DNA from: Acidobacteriota bacterium
GTDB taxonomy: Bacteria > Acidobacteriota > Terriglobia > Bryobacterales > Bryobacteraceae
DNA: 64,000 nt
NCBI GenBank assembly: GCA_017307505.1
Contig: JAFKEE010000021.1
Location: 303,706 to 367,705 of the forward strand
Direction of reading: 5' to 3'
In this document: one piece after another, positions 53,883 to 63,211 of the stretch
How positions within the stretch are numbered: position 1 is the first letter of the stretch
How the letters are laid out: each line of letters opens with the position of its first letter
The notes under the pieces: generated by a model
Database searches by the model: none
What the model was told of the DNA's origin: nothing
What the model saw: the letters and a program-made list of their open reading frames with translations, nothing else
Position numbers and translations under genes: made by a program

Positions 53883-54432
53883 TCACCGCCCCGTCTTCGG
53901 CCTCCCACTAAACCAGATCCCATTCGGAGCATCTGAACGCGCCGCCACAATATCAGGCCACCCATCCCCATCAAAGTCCGCGAACGCCAGCCCATACACA
54001 GTCCCCTTGCCGTCATTCCACGAGACCTCCTGGAACGTGTGCCCCTGCCCGGCATGGAAATACACCGAGCCCGGCATCTCGACATGGCCCACGACCACAT
54101 CCGGCCGCCCATCCCGATTCAGATCCGCAACCGCCAGCGCATAAGGCGGGCGCGGCGGACCGGGCAGTGCCTCCAACTCACCAAATCGCCGCTGTCCCCG
54201 ATTGAACAGCACAAAAGCCAGGCGCTGCCGCTCCTCGATGATCGCCAGATCCAGGCGGCCGTCCCCATCGAAATCGCCTGCGGCGCCCATCCGGATCCAC
54301 ACAGCCGCCGGCCCAACTTTGGTAGACGTGGGGAAGTGGCCATGCCCATCGCCCCACAACACCAGACTCTGCCCGCCATCGCGCTGCGGTACAAACAGGT
54401 CCAGGGCGCCATCCCCATCGAGATCGGCGGCC
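53883..54432 (-). pseudogene. truncated VCBS/FG-GAP gene, copy 2, fused to a permease tail
   Basis: The minus strand keeps the last four propeller repeats (AADLDGDGALDLFVPQ, AGDFDGDGRLDLAIIEE, then the two also in copy 1). It corresponds without indels to 57480-58008 of the full-length gene; its upstream end stops at 54432. Immediately beyond lies the permease tail in the opposite orientation, and ATCGGC is shared by both parents at the join (54423-54428). N-terminus and promoter are missing. Confidence 0.85.
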
Positions 54433-54704
54433 GTCTCTCTCGGGGAGCGAACCTCGGCAGCATCGCACGTCTGGTGACCTCGCGAATCTTTGTGTCGGTA
54501 TCGATCGGAGCGGCCGCCGGCATCGTCCTGGGCATGGCCTCAGTCCACTACGTCCAGGCGCTCTCATTCGGAGTCAAAGCCACCGCCCCCGAAATGCTCA
54601 TAGCCCCAGTCCTGGTCCTGCTAGCCGCCGCCCTCCTGGCCGCCCTACCCGCCATCCACCGCGCCGAACGCATAGACCCGGTCACGATGCTCCGCGCCGA
54701 ATAG
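54433..54704 (+). pseudogene. permease 3'-end fragment (duplicate of 50721-50992)
   Basis: In frame with the real permease, it encodes the last 90 residues (GANLGSIARLVTSRIFVSVS, ending DPVTMLRAE and stop). Substitutions such as V-to-M, R-to-H and A-to-V have accumulated. The similarity runs 16 bp past the stop codon, so DNA rather than a processed transcript of the CDS was copied. It cannot work alone, as both membrane cores are missing. Confidence 0.88.
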
Positions 54705-54840
54705 GCGCTTCGCCGTGCACACTCTGCAAGCATCGCAGCCTGAACCGGCCCTGCGGATGATCCCCGTGCCAGAACAACGCGCGGATCGGCATGGCCGAGG
54801 GAAGGGGCCTCTAGAAAAACTCCGGGGCGTTGGCCAACAA

Positions 54841-55599
54841 CTATTGAGAAAGCGGAATGAACGAGTTCTTGTAGAAGCGCAGAGAAAGTGCCTGATGCGA
54901 GTCTGCGGTAGTTTGTCCTGTATAATTAGTATAGAAGAATCTGCAGTATCCAAATGTTTTAGCTGTTCCTGGCAACTTGGATTCGAGATCGAAAGACGTC
55001 TGACGAATGGTTACGGTTCCAGCTGCCAATCCGGAAGGTGGAACAAAGAAACTATATGAATCAACTTGAACACCATCGGGGCCGTAACAGACGACTTGTT
55101 CGGTCTGCCCAACCGACCAGTGAGCAGCATAGTTAAAAGCAATTCCAGTTGAGGCACCATCAACGTTATCAAAATATATCGTGTCTGTGGCAAAATCACC
55201 TCCCTGTGTAGCTTTGGAAATAGCGCCTTCTCGCCCCAGAAAATCCGAGTAAAACAAAATGTACGGCAAGCTTAGTCCTGACAAGAAGGTCATTCTAGCA
55301 AACCCGGTCACAACACCACCAGGGAGAGCCAGTTTTATATCAAAAAGATTGGCGGCTGGCACGACAAACGTGCGAGCTGTACTTCTCTGACCATTTATGT
55401 CGACTGGAAGAGGCGCCCCACTCACATCAAAAACCTCAATCTTTACCTCCTGGAGCCCAGCGCGAGGGTTTCTCACGCGAAAAGTAGTCTTCCAGGAGTC
55501 GCCAACTGCGATATGAGGAACAAGCACAGAAGGAGCTGTTTGTGGGTATATTGGAATACTTAGACAAACAAACAGAACAAACACACTAAGGCGATTCAT
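54841..55599 (-). CDS. exported hypothetical protein, lower GC
   Basis: 252 aa from the ATG at 55599 (GAGGAG upstream at longish spacing). Signal peptide NRLSVFVLFVCLSIPIYPQ. The mature protein is beta-rich (SVLVPHIAVGDSWKTTFRVR, and two Gly/Ala-flanked sheets later) with no recognised family; some acidobacterial secreted proteins start in this way. The gene is visibly richer in A and T than the core genes, which suggests a separate origin. Confidence 0.65.
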   Translation of the reverse strand: MNRLSVFVLFVCLSIPIYPQTAPSVLVPHIAVGDSWKTTFRVRNPRAGLQEVKIEVFDVSGAPLPVDINGQRSTARTFVVPAANLFDIKLALPGGVVTGFARMTFLSGLSLPYILFYSDFLGREGAISKATQGGDFATDTIYFDNVDGASTGIAFNYAAHWSVGQTEQVVCYGPDGVQVDSYSFFVPPSGLAAGTVTIRQTSFDLESKLPGTAKTFGYCRFFYTNYTGQTTADSHQALSLRFYKNSFIPLSQ

Positions 55600-55958
55600 G
55601 ACAATACAGAACTCCTCATTAGAATAATACCGCCTCATATTCAACGGTTCAATCAACCAAAGCACTCACCCATTCGAATCAAGGCGGCTCACCTCTCTCC
55701 GTCACTTTGGACACCACTACTGCGGCACTACTGTCGCTTGGGACAATTATCGACATCAGACGTCCGGAATCATCACAAGGCACCCGAGAAGGCATCCTGG
55801 CGCGGCACTTCACGAATTGCGGTAAGGTACCCACTGCCTGAGGCACTGAGTGGTGACCGACAATTCTGTCGTCGGGCCATTCCCAACGAGACAGACCACG
55901 CTCTCTCGCAGCATGGCGACGCTGACTGTTTAATTCAGTCGGCAGCGTCCCTGATGGC
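55600..55958. other. gap between exported protein and nuclease
   Basis: About 360 nt with no gene supported. A minus-strand frame 55679-56077 is open but overlaps the end of the nuclease gene in another frame and has no recognisable domain. Confidence 0.4.
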
Positions 55959-57044
55959 TCAGTTGTCGAAACCTGGGAACCTATCCTTAAGCCGATCAAT
56001 TGTGGACCTCCATTTTGACGTTGTCGGCTTGCAGACAGAATTCTGATTCCCGAACAAACCAATCTCTCGAACAGCACTCTCCGCCGGCACGTTGTCCAGC
56101 CATCTGATGGGAACGAAGTACTCGCAGTACTCCGGATCCCCCACGAACTGACGGTGGTAGTTGGCGCGCTTCAGAACATCAAGAACGGGAAGTTCTCCGG
56201 CACCTGTCTTCACTAAGAAACTCGATGCTGGTTGGGCGCGACCTTCCACACGGCCTACCCCCACAAACCCCACGCTGGGAATGTTCACCCACACGCGATC
56301 CTCCGGACTGAGCAGTTGGAGCGTCTTGCTGTACCAGGGACCACCGCCCGCGCAGATAAAACCGTACTCACGAGCATCTTCCCAAGACCGCTCTGGCCCA
56401 TGTCCAAATGAACTGTAGAACTCTCCATTCCACGGCTCCGTTGGTCCGACTGGCGTTTCCGCGGCACTCGCTTGCGTTCGTACTGGATCAAGCAGCCAGG
56501 ATCGACTCAACAATTGATCTCCGCCGCAGGTGAAGACCTGAAAGCAAAGGACATTCATTGGGATGCCACGCTCGCTCAAGTAAGCGACAATGCGCTCCGT
56601 GCTGTCATCAAGGGAAGCAGCAACGATGATGATCTGATGGCTTTGATTGATCGCGTCCTCGTCAAGATCGTGCTCAAATCGTTGGCGAAAATCGAGGGCC
56701 AGATTCCCCGCAGGCGCGAATCGGCGGTAGATCGCAGCAACGTCTTCTGCGCGGAGCTTTTCTACCCAGGTTGCATAATCGAGCGACTGCGCCACCACAT
56801 CCCGAGGTGTACGAGACCTCTTCAATTCGATCAAGACGAGTGACCCGTCTGGCGCGATCGCCAGAAGATCAATCCGCCCTCCGTAGCCAGTGTCTTCCTG
56901 CTGGCCGATTAACATCCACTCCTCCGACAAGATCTTCGGTGAGGCAAGAATCATTTGCTCAAGAAGCTGTTCCTTGGGGAGATGGGACTCTACAAGCTGT
57001 TCGGGTTGCGCTCCAACTTTCCAGATCTCTGTACGTATCGGCAT
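55959..57044 (-). CDS. NucS-like PD-(D/E)XK nuclease-domain protein
   Basis: 361 aa with AAGG before the ATG. The N-terminal nuclease fold has GYGGRIDLLAIAPDGSLVLI (catalytic D) followed by ELKRSRTPRD (E-x-K), the PD-(D/E)XK core of NucS/RecB-like enzymes. YATWVEKLRAEDVAAIYRRF follows as in DUF91 proteins. The C-terminal 150 residues form a second, unrecognised domain with GYGF-like Gly/Trp clusters (AREYGFICAGGGPWYSKTLQ). It sits 2.3 kb before the Gabija-like pair and may belong to the same defence-gene cluster; direction differs. Confidence 0.75.
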   Translation of the reverse strand: MPIRTEIWKVGAQPEQLVESHLPKEQLLEQMILASPKILSEEWMLIGQQEDTGYGGRIDLLAIAPDGSLVLIELKRSRTPRDVVAQSLDYATWVEKLRAEDVAAIYRRFAPAGNLALDFRQRFEHDLDEDAINQSHQIIIVAASLDDSTERIVAYLSERGIPMNVLCFQVFTCGGDQLLSRSWLLDPVRTQASAAETPVGPTEPWNGEFYSSFGHGPERSWEDAREYGFICAGGGPWYSKTLQLLSPEDRVWVNIPSVGFVGVGRVEGRAQPASSFLVKTGAGELPVLDVLKRANYHRQFVGDPEYCEYFVPIRWLDNVPAESAVREIGLFGNQNSVCKPTTSKWRSTIDRLKDRFPGFDN

Positions 57045-57464
57045 GGAAGTACCTTATATTAAAGCGCGCTTTAGATCACAATGCACCTCCACTATTGAAA
57101 CCGCTCAGGGACAGCATGATCCAGTGTCCGGTTCTGACTCCGGCGCAACAAGACATCCTGCTTTGTCCGGCCGAGGCTTCAGCAGAAGCACTCATCCCAA
57201 GAGGGAAGGACTACTAATGGATTTGCCTTAGGCCAATCCCGTCCGGTCTCGCTCAGTGCTCCTCACGACGACGGCCGGCCGGATTAGCCTCCCCCCCAAT
57301 TGCGGAAGAAGAACACCGAATCCGGAGTGCGCAGGAATAGCGCAGGAATCGACGAACTGAGCACATGGCATTTTGGAATCTCCTAATTCGAGATGCCGGG
57401 CGAAAGCGTCGATGTGTCAGGCCCATGGGGCCACTGGCTGGCTGGCCGTCCACCCCGCGTCCTC
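57045..57464. other. gap downstream of the VCBS gene
   Basis: About 420 nt. A short plus-strand frame at 57115-57216 (MIQCPVLTPAQQDILL and on) looks protein-like but has no supporting signal. Otherwise nothing is recognised. It separates the nuclease start from the end of the full-length VCBS gene. Confidence 0.35.
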
Positions 57465-58679
57465 CTATCGCCGCATCTCCCCACTAAACCAGATCCCATT
57501 AGGAGCATCCGAACGCGCCGCCACAATATCAGGCCACCCATCCCCATCAAAATCCGCGAACGCCAGCCCATACACAGTCCCCTTGCCGTCATTCCACGAG
57601 ACTTCCTGGAACCTCTTCCCCTGTCCGGTCTGGAAATACACCGAGCCCGGAATCTCGACATGGCCCACGACAACATCCGGCCGCCCATCCCGATTGAGAT
57701 CCGCAACCGCCAGCGCATAGGGCGGGCGCGGCGGACCGGGCAGTGCCTCCACCTCGCCAAACCGCCGCTGCCCACGATTGAACAGAACAAAAGCCATCCG
57801 CTGCCGTTCCTCGATGATCGCCAGATCCAGGCGGCCGTCCCCATCGAAATCGCCCGCGGCGCCCATCCGGATCCACGCAGCCGCCGGCCCCACCTTCGTG
57901 GAGGTCGGGAAGTGGCCTCGCCCATCGCCCCACAAAACCAGACTCTGCCCGCCGTCGCGATGGGGGACAAACAGGTCCAGGGCGCCATCGCCATCGAGAT
58001 CGGCGGCCACGATGGACGTAGCCGACTCAGTGGGCAGCGGATCGCACGCGGGAAAATGGCCCTTCCCGTCGTTGAGACAGAGGAAGCTCGGGGCCGGGAT
58101 CTGCGGCCCCTCACCCCGCTTCCCTGCGACAAGGTCGGGATAGTCGCCCCGATTGGCGGCGACAATATCGGGATACCCGTCGCCGTTCAAATCCGCCAAG
58201 GTCACATAGCGCGTACTCCACGTAGGACGGCCAAACGTGCCGGATTCCGCAAAGTGCCCCTTGCCGTCATTCAGGTACACGAGCTTCCGGTCGGGCGAGT
58301 CGTTGCTGACGACGATATCCAGGCTGCCGTCGCGATTGAGATCCGCCAAAGCCGCGGAATACGTACGATCCGGAGCCGAACCCAGATTACTGGCGCGAAA
58401 GCCGCCCCGCCCGTCATTCAACAGGACCCGGTTGAACAGCGGCCAGTGCCGCCCCTTCCCCAGAACGATGTCGAGCCGGCCATCCCCATTCAGGTCCCCC
58501 ACGTTCACGCCCGCCGAGGTCTCGCCTTTCTCCTCCAAAAGCACCACCCGGTCAAAGGAACGCAGGACCACCTTTGCAGCCGGCGCCACTTGGCCCAGAG
58601 TCCGAACCAGGAGAACCAGCCCAACCAAGGAAACGACAAGGAACAGCCGAAATCTCAGGGAGCCCAGACGTGCGCGCAT
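57465..58679 (-). CDS. secreted VCBS/FG-GAP beta-propeller protein
   Basis: 404 aa. An N-terminal hydrophobic segment (FRLFLVVSLVGLVLLVRTL) acts as signal or anchor. It is followed by seven Asp-rich FG-GAP/VCBS repeats (for example VGDLNGDGRLDIVLGKG, LADLNRDGSLDIVVSND, LADLNGDGYPDIVAANR, AADLDGDGALDLFVPHR), enough for one propeller; the Asp-x-Asp loops bind Ca2+. No catalytic domain is attached, so a binding or adhesion role outside the cell is likely. Two truncated copies of its 3' part lie at 52831-53141 and 53883-54432. Confidence 0.9.
   Translation of the reverse strand: MRARLGSLRFRLFLVVSLVGLVLLVRTLGQVAPAAKVVLRSFDRVVLLEEKGETSAGVNVGDLNGDGRLDIVLGKGRHWPLFNRVLLNDGRGGFRASNLGSAPDRTYSAALADLNRDGSLDIVVSNDSPDRKLVYLNDGKGHFAESGTFGRPTWSTRYVTLADLNGDGYPDIVAANRGDYPDLVAGKRGEGPQIPAPSFLCLNDGKGHFPACDPLPTESATSIVAADLDGDGALDLFVPHRDGGQSLVLWGDGRGHFPTSTKVGPAAAWIRMGAAGDFDGDGRLDLAIIEERQRMAFVLFNRGQRRFGEVEALPGPPRPPYALAVADLNRDGRPDVVVGHVEIPGSVYFQTGQGKRFQEVSWNDGKGTVYGLAFADFDGDGWPDIVAARSDAPNGIWFSGEMRR
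57480..58008. repeat. VCBS 3' block shared with copy 2
   Basis: 529 bp of the full-length gene align without indels to 53904-54432. The inner part also matches copy 1 (52852-53141). The three copies are all on the minus strand. Confidence 0.85.
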
Positions 58680-59387
58680 TTGCTAATAGCCTACTCTAGG
58701 TGTCTGCCAATTGGACGCCTTTCTTCAGCGTGTTACACACATCCACTCGGGGAATTCGGAATCGCCGTTACTGCATTCATGCGATCAGCCGCCGTCAGCA
58801 TACCGCAACCGCTCAACGGAATCCGGTTCGTCGGGTAATACTGGCGTTTGGATCTCGGATGGATAGAACCGCACCAGCGGCGAGGATATCAGCCGTTGTC
58901 AACGAGCGGCAAACGTGGAATTCCAAAACCTACGGCATTTGCTCGCTAGCCGTAAAGTCTGGTAGAGGTCTTTTGGGGGGCGCCACTGCTGTCCCACTCC
59001 GATGGTTCCGACTCAGTGGACTTTGGATGGTTGCGAGCACTGTTGTCCAAAACAAGCTGAATGTGTGCGATTTGGACAGGTTAAGTCATCTGTTTTCATC
59101 GCGGCATCCCCTCCAGCCGAACTGGGGTCTCCGTCACCTTCAGGACCCTGCCCAAACAGCCGGTGACGGCATTCCGCCTTCCGTCGGCCTCCAAATCGCC
59201 CCTGGACCTCGATATTGGCACGTTTCGGAAGTATTCAGGCAGAGCCGGCGGCGCTGGGCGGGTATTCCGCCCTGTCCAGAACGCTGGGCAAGAAACCTAT
59301 CTTGGACAAGAGTGGAAATGGAAGTGCCAGACGGCCTACCTGCACCTCGTTCGCCAAGTATGCTGGGAGGGCTGAGTTCTTATCACC
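58680..59387. other. 700-bp gap before the Gabija-like operon
   Basis: No gene supported. The plus-strand frame 58700-59668 has no recognisable domain and runs into the ATPase gene in another frame. GGGAGGG lies 14-20 nt before the ATPase start. Base composition is more even than in the core genes. Confidence 0.4.
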
Positions 59388-61301
59388 ATGGAAATAACCC
59401 GCGTCATCATCGAGAACTTCCGCTCGATCAAACAGGCCGATATTGTCCTCGGCCATACCACGGTGTTCATTGGTCCGAACAACGTTGGGAAGACGGCCAT
59501 TCTCGATGCGGTCCGCATCGCCCTCTCCCGCCGCTGGGGGAGGAGCGGTACTGGGTTTCTCGAGACGGACATCTACCTCCCCGGAGGCATCACCGACCCA
59601 AAGCAAGCGGACCCGATCACAATCCATATCGAGTTTCAGGAACGCACCCTGAACGAATGGACAGCTGACCTCCAGAACGCGCTCGACGACGTTATCCAGA
59701 TCGAGCCGGTTAGTGGGCGCAGTTTCATCATTTTGAAGGTCACCTGTGGGTTCAACGATACGGGCACACTCGAGCCACGTTGGGAGTTTCTCAACATGGA
59801 CCGCCAGGCTCTGACCGGTAAGGGAGCGAGAAGCACCAATCTCCAGGAGTTCTTCCAATACCTCCCGGTCTTCTACCTCAAACCCAGCCGCGACGCGGAC
59901 GAGGAATTCTCCGCAAGGTCACAATTCTGGGGACGACTCCTCAAAGCCATGAACGTCCCAGAAGCTCTCCAAGCCACGCTCAGAACCAGCCTCGACAACC
60001 TCAACAAACAGCTCCTCACCGCCGACCCACGACTCGATACGGTAGCGACGGACCTTAAGAATATCGCGAAAGTTGCACCAGCTGAAACTCCCGGCGACCT
60101 TACACTTCGAGCGGTCGCACTACAACCATGGGACATGCTCCAAAAGACCGAGGTCATCTACAAATCGCACCAAGACCAGCCATGGCTCCCGCTCACCAGC
60201 CACGGCCACGGCGTACAAAGCCTCGCAGTCATTTTCCTCTTCAACGCGTATGTCAAACTCCTCCTCGCCGAGGCATACAGGCCGGACAGCACCGCCATCC
60301 TCGAGCTTGAAGAACCAGAAACCCACCTGCACCCACAAGCCACCAGGAGCCTGTGCTCAACCATTCTCAACATATCCGGACAGAAGCTCCTCACCACGCA
60401 TTCTCCCTACTTCGTGCAACGCGTCCCCTTCAGGGACCTCCGCCTACTCCGCATGACGAAGACCGGAACCACTATCTCCTGGCTTCCACCGAACTACTCG
60501 ACAACAATCCCTGCCAGTCCAGCTCTCAGCCAACTCCTCCAACAACACGCCGACCTGCTTACGCATGACGCAAGCACGAGCACCCTCACCACGAAGGGGG
60601 TCATTCCCGAAGACCTCTACCGACGACTGCTCACCGCATACGCCAATCACGCCGAGGTCAAGAAGATAGTAGCGAACCTCAAGGCGCTCAAGGAACAAGC
60701 CGAGCATCACATCGCTGATGATGAACTCGCTCAACTCGAAACCTGGGCGCGACGAATACGAGGAGAAATCTTCTTCGCGAGGAAATGGCTCATCGTTGAA
60801 GGACAATCAGATTACCTCATCATGCACACTATTGGCGCACTCATGGGATACCCCCTTGACGAGCATGGAATCAGTGTCATCGACGCACAAAACAACGGAA
60901 ACCCGGGCACGTTTGCAGCACTCGCCAGAGCACTCGCCATTCCATGGATTGCAATGTTCGATGGCGACTCTGCCGGCCAAAGCTACGTGGCGCAGATCAA
61001 GAAGCGCAACTTCGAAGCCAAAGTCATCGCCGAACAGTGCATCGTCATCCCTGCGACGGACCTGGAGGAACTTCTCGTGACCAATGGCCTCGAACAAGAA
61101 CTCCGCACCATCCTCAAGAGACTCGGAGTCCAGAACCCGCAAACGATACCCACGCCCGATGTGATCAGCGAGCTTCGAGCAAATAAGATCGAATACGCGA
61201 CGGAACTCGCGACAGACCTCCAGGCAGACCCAACACTCTTCGCCAAAACACCAGCCATACTCAAAGAAACAATCACCAGACTCCAGGCGGTGCAAGCATG
61301 A
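59388..61301 (+). CDS. OLD-family ATPase/TOPRIM nuclease (GajA-like)
   Basis: 637 aa. The N-terminal ABC-type ATPase has the P-loop GPNNVGKT (29-36), and the signature/Walker B block ILELEEPETHLHPQA is near residue 304. The C-terminal TOPRIM nuclease domain has WLIVEGQSDYLI near 467 (metal-binding E) and AMFDGDSAG near 524 (D-x-D). The neighbouring 4-nt-overlapping UvrD-type helicase makes this a Gabija-like anti-phage pair, in which the nuclease is held in check by nucleotides. It is longer than the roughly 580 aa of the described GajA. Codon use (many CAC, AAC, CTC, fewer GCG) differs from core genes. Confidence 0.88.
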   Translation: MEITRVIIENFRSIKQADIVLGHTTVFIGPNNVGKTAILDAVRIALSRRWGRSGTGFLETDIYLPGGITDPKQADPITIHIEFQERTLNEWTADLQNALDDVIQIEPVSGRSFIILKVTCGFNDTGTLEPRWEFLNMDRQALTGKGARSTNLQEFFQYLPVFYLKPSRDADEEFSARSQFWGRLLKAMNVPEALQATLRTSLDNLNKQLLTADPRLDTVATDLKNIAKVAPAETPGDLTLRAVALQPWDMLQKTEVIYKSHQDQPWLPLTSHGHGVQSLAVIFLFNAYVKLLLAEAYRPDSTAILELEEPETHLHPQATRSLCSTILNISGQKLLTTHSPYFVQRVPFRDLRLLRMTKTGTTISWLPPNYSTTIPASPALSQLLQQHADLLTHDASTSTLTTKGVIPEDLYRRLLTAYANHAEVKKIVANLKALKEQAEHHIADDELAQLETWARRIRGEIFFARKWLIVEGQSDYLIMHTIGALMGYPLDEHGISVIDAQNNGNPGTFAALARALAIPWIAMFDGDSAGQSYVAQIKKRNFEAKVIAEQCIVIPATDLEELLVTNGLEQELRTILKRLGVQNPQTIPTPDVISELRANKIEYATELATDLQADPTLFAKTPAILKETITRLQAVQA

Positions 61302-63211
61302 CCACACACTACGAGCAAGCCATCCAGGAACTCACCGTCAACCAACGACAAGCTGTCTACTGGCAAGACGGCGCAGCCCTCGTCCTCGCCGGCCCAGGAT
61401 CAGGAAAGACGAGAGTGTTGACTACCAGGATCGCCAGAATCATCCAAGAATCCCCCAAGCAAACGTTTCGGATCCTCGCTCTCACATTCACCAACAAAGC
61501 CGCCGACGAAATGAACAACAGGGTTGCGACGCTCTGCCCTGACTGCGAGGACCGACTATCCATCGGGACGTTCCACGCGTTCTGCACTAATCTCCTGCGC
61601 CAACACGGATCGCACATTGGCGTCCAAACCACCTTCACCATCTACTCCCTCGAAGACGACCGTCGCCAAGTCCTGCGCGACGTCCTCAAACACGACCCCG
61701 ACAACAAGCCTGTCGGGCACGACGAGAACCAAATTCTCAAGATCATCGACGGACTCATGAGCCGATTTGCCACCCCAAATTCCACTCCAACACTCTTCAG
61801 AGACCAAGCGCAAGGAGCACGATACGCCAAACTCTACGAGCAGTACAACAAAGAACTCCGCCGCCTCAACGCACTCGACTTCAACTCGCTCCTCTACCAA
61901 ACCCACCAACTCGTCACGACATACCCTGCTGTCGCCGCACGATACCGGCGCACCTATCGGTACTGGCTGATCGACGAATTCCAAGATACGAATACCGCAC
62001 AGTACCGCATCATCAGAGAACTCGCCGGGAACGACTTCAACAACGTGTTCGTGGTCGCCGACGACGACCAAATTATCTACGAGTGGAACGGCGCAAGCTA
62101 CCAACAACTTCTCCGGTTCAGAGAAGAATTCAACCCCACCTTCATCCAACTACCTACGAACTACCGGTGCCCACCCAGCATCGTCAACGCAGCCAACAAT
62201 CTCGTTTCGCACAACAGCACCCGCACGCCACAAAAGGCCCCACTCCTCGCGGGAAGAACCACAACACAGCTCCCCGAATCACAGCACATCAGAGTCCTCA
62301 CGTACGACACCGACAACGACGAAGCCGTCGGAATCGCGACAACCATTCACCAAGCAGGCAGGGAGACATGGGGAAGCACGATCGTCATGGCAAGAACCCG
62401 AGCACTCCTCGAGAACCTCCTTCAACAGCTCAAGGAACGCGACGTGCCCGCACTCATCGCACAACGACGAGACCACTTCCTCACTCCCCACTTCCAATGG
62501 CTCCAGGCAGTGCTTCACCAATTCACCCGCCCATTGGACAAACGCAACTTCCGAGTCGTCGTCGACGCGTACAACCAGATGAACGGAGCAGTCTACACTA
62601 CCGACGACCTCATTCGAGAAGCAGAACAAACATCCGTGGACTACCTGGGGGTATGGGCCACCCACCTCACCGAATCGACAGAAGTCGTCCACCGAACAAC
62701 AGGAGAGTACATCACCGGACTCCGTCGCCACCCCGACAACCACTCCGCCTTCTCAGACTATTTCGTACAGCAATTCAAAAAAACCACCGTCGAAGAAGGA
62801 TATGACGATCTCGCCGAAGACTGCTCAGCATGGACTGAACTCAAGAAGAACATCTCACACACCATCGACCCCAATGCAGGACTCGACCAGTTCCTCCAAC
62901 AACTTGACCTCCGATCTAAAGAACCAAGCCCGCCGAAAGGCAGCGTGCGACTCATGACCATCCACGCCGCCAAAGGAACCGAAGCCGAATACGTCTACGT
63001 TATCGGCATGGCAGAAGACAACATCCCATCATTCCAAAGCATCAAAAAGGGGAACGAGAGCAGAGAGATGGAAGAAGAACGACGCAATTGCTTCGTCGCC
63101 ATCACCAGAACCAAAGAACAACTTACCCTCAGCACAGCCAAACAATATCGGGGCTGGCAGAAGAAACCCTCACGCTTCATCAAGGAGATGGGACTCAGCA
63201 TACCAGCATGA
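61298..63211 (+). CDS. UvrD/PcrA-like superfamily-1 helicase (GajB-like)
   Basis: 637 aa. Its ATG overlaps the upstream stop (ATGA). All SF1A motifs are present: AGPGSGKT (about 31-38), LALTFTNKAADEM, DEFQDTN (about 227), VADDDQIIYEWNGAS, PTNYRCPPSIV, TIHAAKGTEAEYVYVIG (about 554) and FVAITRTKEQL (about 598). It is a complete helicase, longer than the roughly 490-aa GajB of Bacillus Gabija and closer to housekeeping UvrD, but coupled to an OLD nuclease. Same altered codon use as its partner. Confidence 0.9.
   Translation: MTTHYEQAIQELTVNQRQAVYWQDGAALVLAGPGSGKTRVLTTRIARIIQESPKQTFRILALTFTNKAADEMNNRVATLCPDCEDRLSIGTFHAFCTNLLRQHGSHIGVQTTFTIYSLEDDRRQVLRDVLKHDPDNKPVGHDENQILKIIDGLMSRFATPNSTPTLFRDQAQGARYAKLYEQYNKELRRLNALDFNSLLYQTHQLVTTYPAVAARYRRTYRYWLIDEFQDTNTAQYRIIRELAGNDFNNVFVVADDDQIIYEWNGASYQQLLRFREEFNPTFIQLPTNYRCPPSIVNAANNLVSHNSTRTPQKAPLLAGRTTTQLPESQHIRVLTYDTDNDEAVGIATTIHQAGRETWGSTIVMARTRALLENLLQQLKERDVPALIAQRRDHFLTPHFQWLQAVLHQFTRPLDKRNFRVVVDAYNQMNGAVYTTDDLIREAEQTSVDYLGVWATHLTESTEVVHRTTGEYITGLRRHPDNHSAFSDYFVQQFKKTTVEEGYDDLAEDCSAWTELKKNISHTIDPNAGLDQFLQQLDLRSKEPSPPKGSVRLMTIHAAKGTEAEYVYVIGMAEDNIPSFQSIKKGNESREMEEERRNCFVAITRTKEQLTLSTAKQYRGWQKKPSRFIKEMGLSIPA

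Noticed and set aside
53883..54362. Treating the VCBS fragments as functional genes
   Set aside because: They lack the N-terminus, signal peptide and most propeller blades of the full-length protein and end abruptly at rearrangement joins.
58700..59668. 322-aa plus-strand frame before the Gabija-like genes
   Set aside because: No recognisable motif, and it ends inside the ATPase gene in another frame.
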